From Sphingomonadales bacterium (lineage in GTDB: Bacteria > Pseudomonadota > Alphaproteobacteria > Sphingomonadales > Sphingomonadaceae), in NCBI GenBank assembly GCA_028868335.1, contig JAGWUU010000092.1:1-10757 (forward strand): a stretch of DNA of 10,757 bases, read 5' to 3'. Below are positions 7,279 through 10,757 of this stretch, in pieces (position 1 is the stretch's first letter; every line of letters begins with the position of its first letter). A program made the translations under genes and the position numbers. The notes under the pieces are model-generated. The model saw nothing but the letters and a program-made list of their open reading frames with translations, had not been told where the DNA came from and did no database searches.

Positions 7279-8289
7279 TCAGGGCTTTGGCAACTTCGCG
7301 ATCACTTGGCGGGCGCCATCGCGTATCCATTTTGACGGGGATTTTGTCGGCACGCCGCACAATGCCTTGGCCTTCTCGAGAAATTGTCCGGGAGGCAACG
7401 TGACGGGGAAGTCGTTCCTGGCAAGCCAGTGGAACAGGTCGGCAAGGCCATAGCGCTTTTCCGCAGGCAAGTGCCAAATCGGCAAATTCTCGTCGCCTGG
7501 CTGCACCGTATTGTGGCGAGGGCTCGTCCAGATGCGCTTGATCAGGCCCTCGGCCGTCGCGACGTCATTGCCGAGGAGTGCAAAGGCGATCGAATAGACA
7601 TGTTCTTCCGTCGTGATGCCAGAACCAGGCCCTTGTCCGTAGGCTGCCTGGTCCAGGATGGCGCGGAACAGTTTGCTGTGTCGCTTCCATGCCCCAACCG
7701 CCGTGGCGAAGAGTTCGCCTCCGAAATGGACAAGCGGTTGGAACGGTTTGCCGACAAGGCCGCCTGCACAGACGGCCATTTCACGCGGCGTCATGCCGTT
7801 GACCACTTCATCGGGTGCAGTTTCTACCGGGTAGCCAACGAATTCCGCCCGATCGAGCATGGCAAAGAGGCGATCGAGCGGTTGGGTAACAAGCACGTCG
7901 CTGTCGACAAGAGCCAGTCGCAGGCTGTCTGGCTCACCCTCCAATGATGTCATAATGTCATGGAAATAGAGTGCATTGCCCCACGATGTCGTACGGTCGG
8001 CGGACAGGCGGGTGGTCAGGGGCACACGGCGCAGCTCAACGCCGTAGCGTGCCAGAACCCGGGTGATCTGGACACCGTCGATTGTCGGCGGTTCATCGTT
8101 GCAGAACAGCGCCAATCGCTGGTGCGGGTCGGCAAGGCGAGCGCTGGCGAAAAAGGCGACGACGCAGCGCCAGTAAACCGCCTGCACCTTTGAATTTGCG
8201 GAATTGCCACCGGCGGAGGGGAAGGTCGTGCCTTGTCCCTGCCGGTCGATGACCAGTCCGGTGGCAAGTATGGTGGGAGGCGTATCCAT
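7279..8289 (-). CDS. Putative GT-A-fold glycosyltransferase, function unknown
   Basis: This 336-residue soluble protein shows features of nucleotide-sugar transferases with a GT-A fold. The early part (KVQAVYWRCVVAFFASARL, then RLALFCNDEPP) fits alternating strands and helices. A hydrophobic strand ends in the metal-binding type motif LALVDSDVLV, with Asp129 and Asp131. The middle HFGGELFATA resembles the acceptor-side loop of such enzymes, and IWHLPAEK has His273 where GT8-like enzymes carry a metal-ligand histidine. There is no membrane segment or signal peptide. I recognise the fold, not a named family, so the sugar and acceptor are unknown. It is the only minus-strand gene in the polysaccharide region, convergent with the flippase (34 nt between stops) and divergent from the tail-like protein. 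It starts with ATG 8289 behind a weak GGTGG. Confidence 0.75.
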   Translation of the reverse strand: MDTPPTILATGLVIDRQGQGTTFPSAGGNSANSKVQAVYWRCVVAFFASARLADPHQRLALFCNDEPPTIDGVQITRVLARYGVELRRVPLTTRLSADRTTSWGNALYFHDIMTSLEGEPDSLRLALVDSDVLVTQPLDRLFAMLDRAEFVGYPVETAPDEVVNGMTPREMAVCAGGLVGKPFQPLVHFGGELFATAVGAWKRHSKLFRAILDQAAYGQGPGSGITTEEHVYSIAFALLGNDVATAEGLIKRIWTSPRHNTVQPGDENLPIWHLPAEKRYGLADLFHWLARNDFPVTLPPGQFLEKAKALCGVPTKSPSKWIRDGARQVIAKLPKP

Positions 8290-8360
8290 TGGTGTCCACC
8301 AAGCCCAATTCCGTTGCGATCACAACCACCAAGCGCGGATGATCGCTACCCAAAGCAAGT

Positions 8361-8389
8361 TTGACACCAGCGAACGGAAGCCAAATTGT
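8361..8389 (+). promoter_or_regulatory. Possible promoter of the tail-like protein gene
   Basis: A perfect -35 consensus TTGACA (8361-8366) is followed after 17 nt by AATTGT (8384-8389), a poor -10 with three of six matches. It lies 70 nt before the start codon at 8459, in the 169-nt divergent intergenic region. Further AT-rich elements (CATAAAACCATATAG, 8406-8420) could serve as alternative -10 boxes without a matching -35. The region is the most AT-rich of the window. Confidence 0.33.
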
Positions 8390-8446
8390 ACGGCACGCTT
8401 TCCTACATAAAACCATATAGGTTAATTGGCGATGGTTTCTGATTCC

Positions 8447-8453
8447 AAAGGAG
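8447..8453 (+). promoter_or_regulatory. Strong Shine-Dalgarno fixing the start at 8459
   Basis: AAAGGAG stands 5 nt before ATG 8459, an almost ideal ribosome binding site and one of the best in the window. It favours 8459 over the in-frame TTG 8426 and ATG 8432, which have no such site. It suggests that the gene is translated independently and efficiently. Confidence 0.75.
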
Positions 8454-8458
8454 TTGAA

Positions 8459-9595
8459 ATGCCCAATTCACAAATCCTATCCCCCGCCGGTTTCGTACCG
8501 AGCAGAGCTGTCGCCTTCGCCAACGTCGATGGCTCCGCGATGGTGGTCAGCGCGTCCAATCCGCTTCCGGTAACGACCTTATCGTCGGCGTCGGTTACGC
8601 CTCTGGCAGGCTCGGCGACCGCTTCGGTGGTGCTTGGGCCGTTCCAGCCGATTGCGGGACGCGCGGTGATCCTTGCGCTTTCCGGCACCTGGACAGGCAC
8701 GGCGAAAGTCACGCGGTCGACCGATGGCGGCACGACGCGACTGCCGCTTTCGGTCGCCGGATCGGCCTTTTTCGCTGTCCCTGTTCCTGCGGTGGGGCAA
8801 CCCAATGTCTGCATCGAGAATTGCCTGGTCGACGCGACCGGAGCGAGCGAAGAGTCAATCCAGTTCGCCAGCGGTGACGTGCTGACCTTGCGCAACATCG
8901 AGTTTCTCAACGGCGCAGCACCGATTGGCGTGATGCAAATCTCATCGACGGCTGCGGTTACATTGATGGACTGCAAGAGTGAAAACTACAACGTCGGTGC
9001 CAGTGGCGGCCAGATCTTCAAGTTCTCACAGTGCAATGTTCGCGCAATCACCGCGTCAGTGAACGGAGTTCTGGGATCGGGCGGGGCAAGCTACTTCCTG
9101 TTCGGAAACTCCGGCACCACAATCACGATCCATGGTCTGACCGTCAACGACGCGCTGACCGGCGGTACGCTCTATGGCTACACGGCCGATACCAGCGTGC
9201 CGATCGTGGCGGATGTAAAGGTCGTCGGCACGCGGTCGTCGGATGACGTTTTCCCGTCAACGGGTTGCGCGCCAAAGTTCGATGCCGACCGTCGGCAGAA
9301 AGATCGGGTCACTGACCTGGGAGATGCCAACGTAACCCTGACGAGCATCTCGACGCGCATTCAGTATCTCAACACGACGTTGACCGCGAACCGGACGATC
9401 ACGCTTCCCAATTCGGGGATCTATGAAGGCATGGAGTTCGAAATCGTGCGGAAACTGGCATCACCGGGAGCCTTCACATTTCAGGTGGTCGATCCAGTCG
9501 GCGGTAACAACTATACCTTCGCCGCCTCGGCCAACGGTTCGGTCTGCTACCGATACCATGGGGGGTGGCGCCTGATGAGAGCCTGCGCACTTTAG
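8459..9595 (+). CDS. Orphan phage-tail-like protein with beta-helix region
   Basis: This 378-residue protein has no known function that I can name. Three parts can be seen. Residues 1-107 look like a module I know from sphingomonad prophage structural proteins: FANVDGSAM..., SASNPLPVTTL, then GPFQPIAGR, LSGTWTGTAKVTRSTDGGTTRLPLSVAG. Residues about 115-260 are a run of short strands with CIENCLVDATGAS, LTLRNIEFLNGA, VTLMDCKSEN, FSQCNVRAI and ITIHGLTVNDA, the rhythm of a right-handed beta-helix as in pectate lyases and tailspikes. Residues about 285-378 resemble a tail-fibre end: LNTTLTANRTITLPNSG, GMEFEIVRK, FTFQVVDPVGG, YRYHGGWRL. There is no signal peptide or membrane helix. No catalytic site is recognisable. 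No other phage gene is nearby. It could be a domesticated tail or spike protein binding surface glycan, or a prophage remnant. Composition is lower in GC than the housekeeping genes (55% at 9361-9420 against 77% at 2461-2520). Confidence 0.72.
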   Translation: MPNSQILSPAGFVPSRAVAFANVDGSAMVVSASNPLPVTTLSSASVTPLAGSATASVVLGPFQPIAGRAVILALSGTWTGTAKVTRSTDGGTTRLPLSVAGSAFFAVPVPAVGQPNVCIENCLVDATGASEESIQFASGDVLTLRNIEFLNGAAPIGVMQISSTAAVTLMDCKSENYNVGASGGQIFKFSQCNVRAITASVNGVLGSGGASYFLFGNSGTTITIHGLTVNDALTGGTLYGYTADTSVPIVADVKVVGTRSSDDVFPSTGCAPKFDADRRQKDRVTDLGDANVTLTSISTRIQYLNTTLTANRTITLPNSGIYEGMEFEIVRKLASPGAFTFQVVDPVGGNNYTFAASANGSVCYRYHGGWRLMRACAL

Positions 9596-9611
9596 CCAAT
9601 CCGCTTGCACC

Positions 9612-9658
9612 TCCCCGCCGTCACGTTATTGCGCCGAGGCAAGGCAGGACGGCGGGGA
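9612..9658 (+). repeat. 11-bp perfect inverted repeat between the tail-like gene and the glycosyltransferase gene
   Basis: TCCCCGCCGTC (9612-9622) and GACGGCGGGGA (9648-9658) are exact reverse complements, with a 25-nt loop. In RNA this would be a very stable GC-rich stem 16 nt after the stop of the tail-like gene. Only TT follows it before TGC, so it lacks the U run of an intrinsic terminator. Its right arm holds GGCGGGGA, the purine-rich stretch nearest to the next start (ATG 9672), so it could also mask ribosome binding. Role undecided. Confidence 0.55.
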
Positions 9659-9671
9659 TTTGCACGCGATC

Positions 9672-10739
9672 ATGGATGGTGGACGATCTTCCCCGACGGG
9701 AAACGCGCCCGATGCCGCTGTTCTCCTGGTCGATTTTGATGGCGGCACGGATGGCCATCGCGCGCAATACAATGCCATGCTTGCGCACCTGTTTCGTGTT
9801 CGGGTTGCCCCGTTTACACCGGCGACGACTGTTGCTCGCCAGCCGATCCTCGTTCCGCAAATCGAGCATTCCCCGGTTGGCTTCCTGATCTTGTGTCTCG
9901 CCCGAGCCGCTCTTGGCCGACGCACCGTCGGCCTGTTGCTGCGCCCCCTTCCGGCGCTCCACGGTGCTACGATGCGCCTGCGCCTCAAGCGATTGGTGCT
10001 GCGTTTGCTTCGTCATTTGCCGGGCGCACGGGTCTTGACCATCGTGCCGTTCGACATTGAACCGGACTTTGCGAAAATTGCGCACGGCTGGATTCACGAC
10101 TTGCAGAACTGGGATGGCGCGCTTGGCACCGCGACCGATCCCGCTGCTACCGAACAGCTTTCCCTCGCCATTCGCAAGGCGGCTGGGGAACGGCTCGTTT
10201 GTTGTGCGATCGGTGGGCAAAACCGGCACAAGGGCTTTGACCGGTTTGCGGCAATCTATGCCGACAATCCCGATCTGCGTGCGCGCATGCTGTTTGCCTA
10301 TGGCGGCAAAGTCGCGGCCCCACTCGGCGCAGCGTCGGAACGCTTTGAGCAGGTCGGCGGATTTGCCCTCAACCGCTTCATTTCCGACGCCGAACTGACG
10401 GCATTTTATCACGCGGCGGACATCATCTGGTGTGTTTACGATCCCGCCTACGATCAGGCTTCCGGGCTTCTTGGACGGGCAATGCAGTTCGGAATTCCGG
10501 TTGCCGTGCGATCGGGATCGGTGATCGAACGGATTTGCCGGATGGAAGGCCATCCTCATTTGGCGCTGGCTTCCATCGACGACTGGGACGGCTTGTTATC
10601 CCCGCCACCGGCGATGCCGCTCGCGGAGGCTGCCGACCGGGCACGCCGGCACGGGCAAGTCAGCCTTGCGAAGCTGGCGGAGGCCTTGGGCGTGAAACCG
10701 GCAAACGATCCCTTTGCTTCACCACCACAAGTCCCATAA
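9672..10739 (+). CDS. GT-B (GT4-like) glycosyltransferase
   Basis: This soluble, 355-residue protein is probably a sugar transferase of the two-domain GT-B type that uses a nucleotide-sugar donor. The N-terminal half begins with a strand and glycine-rich turn (AVLLVDFDGGTDGHRAQYN). The second domain starts at about ERLVCCAIGGQNRHKGFDRF. It holds the donor-site region SDAELTAFYHAADIIW (238-253) and then ASGLLGRAMQFGIPVAV with SGS. This matches a GT4 subgroup whose usual glutamate motif is replaced by a pattern of the kind Y-x-x-x-SG-x-L-x-x-A-x-x-x-G-x-PV. Cytoplasmic action at the inner face of the membrane is expected. ATG 9672 is chosen; TTG 9660 in the same frame is possible, and neither has a clear Shine-Dalgarno outside the preceding hairpin. 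The sugar is unknown. Together with the flippase and FkbM gene it points to surface glycan synthesis. Confidence 0.78.
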   Translation: MDGGRSSPTGNAPDAAVLLVDFDGGTDGHRAQYNAMLAHLFRVRVAPFTPATTVARQPILVPQIEHSPVGFLILCLARAALGRRTVGLLLRPLPALHGATMRLRLKRLVLRLLRHLPGARVLTIVPFDIEPDFAKIAHGWIHDLQNWDGALGTATDPAATEQLSLAIRKAAGERLVCCAIGGQNRHKGFDRFAAIYADNPDLRARMLFAYGGKVAAPLGAASERFEQVGGFALNRFISDAELTAFYHAADIIWCVYDPAYDQASGLLGRAMQFGIPVAVRSGSVIERICRMEGHPHLALASIDDWDGLLSPPPAMPLAEAADRARRHGQVSLAKLAEALGVKPANDPFASPPQVP

Positions 10740-10757
10740 GGCAACGAACGGACAAGG

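Noticed and set aside
7321..8290. 11-bp direct repeat GCGTATCCATT at 7321-7331 and 8280-8290 around the inverted transferase
   Set aside because: Several 11-bp matches are expected by chance in 10 kb, and the copies lie inside the gene, so they are not convincing insertion-site repeats.
8093..8416. 107-residue minus-strand open frame running from the AT-rich region into the transferase gene
   Set aside because: Most of it overlaps the transferase in another frame, it has no Shine-Dalgarno, and its second half has shadow-like composition.
9621..10559. 312-residue minus-strand open frame opposite the last glycosyltransferase
   Set aside because: The plus-strand product has GT-B motifs; the minus product has none and is biased in composition.

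Overview
The window looks like a chromosomal piece of a GC-rich alphaproteobacterium, most likely of the order Sphingomonadales. The grounds are overall protein similarity to sphingomonad versions of gluQ, the HNH nuclease and the 3-hydroxybutyryl-CoA dehydrogenase, high GC in the housekeeping genes, and frequent GTG starts. The taxon is inferred from pattern recognition, not from a search.

Left part (1-4997), mostly housekeeping. It opens with the C-terminal end of sigma-54 (rpoN), cut by the window edge. rpoN converges on a secreted SurE-type 5'-nucleotidase/phosphatase on the minus strand, with only 10 nt between the stop codons. Next comes a minus-strand HNH endonuclease. Divergent from it runs a tight plus-strand set: glutamyl-Q tRNA(Asp) synthetase (gluQ), a 76-residue two-helix membrane protein resembling HIG1 proteins, and a PduO-type cobalamin adenosyltransferase. 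A 3-hydroxybutyryl-CoA dehydrogenase follows 60 nt later. In related alphaproteobacteria, as I recall, the two electron-transfer-flavoprotein genes often sit between the last two; here they are absent.

Right part (5040-10739), accessory, for a surface polysaccharide. It holds an FkbM-type methyltransferase broken by a one-base frameshift in a G run, a Wzx/MATE-like polysaccharide flippase whose GTG start overlaps the methyltransferase stop, a minus-strand GT-A-like protein with a DSD motif, an orphan protein built like a phage tail or spike protein, and a GT-B glycosyltransferase. Together these could modify (FkbM), build (the glycosyltransferases) and export (flippase) a glycan. No polymerase, ligase or initiating sugar transferase is inside the window, so the cluster probably continues to the right.

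The least expected element is the 378-residue protein at 8459-9595. It appears to join a phage-type N-terminal module, a right-handed beta-helix stretch and a tail-fibre-like C-terminal module, with no other phage gene around it. It is preceded by an AT-rich patch (35% GC over 8401-8460), and an 11-bp perfect inverted repeat lies between it and the next glycosyltransferase. I see no tRNA, rRNA, CRISPR array, insertion sequence or integrase in the window, and no gene-free stretch longer than about 170 nt.
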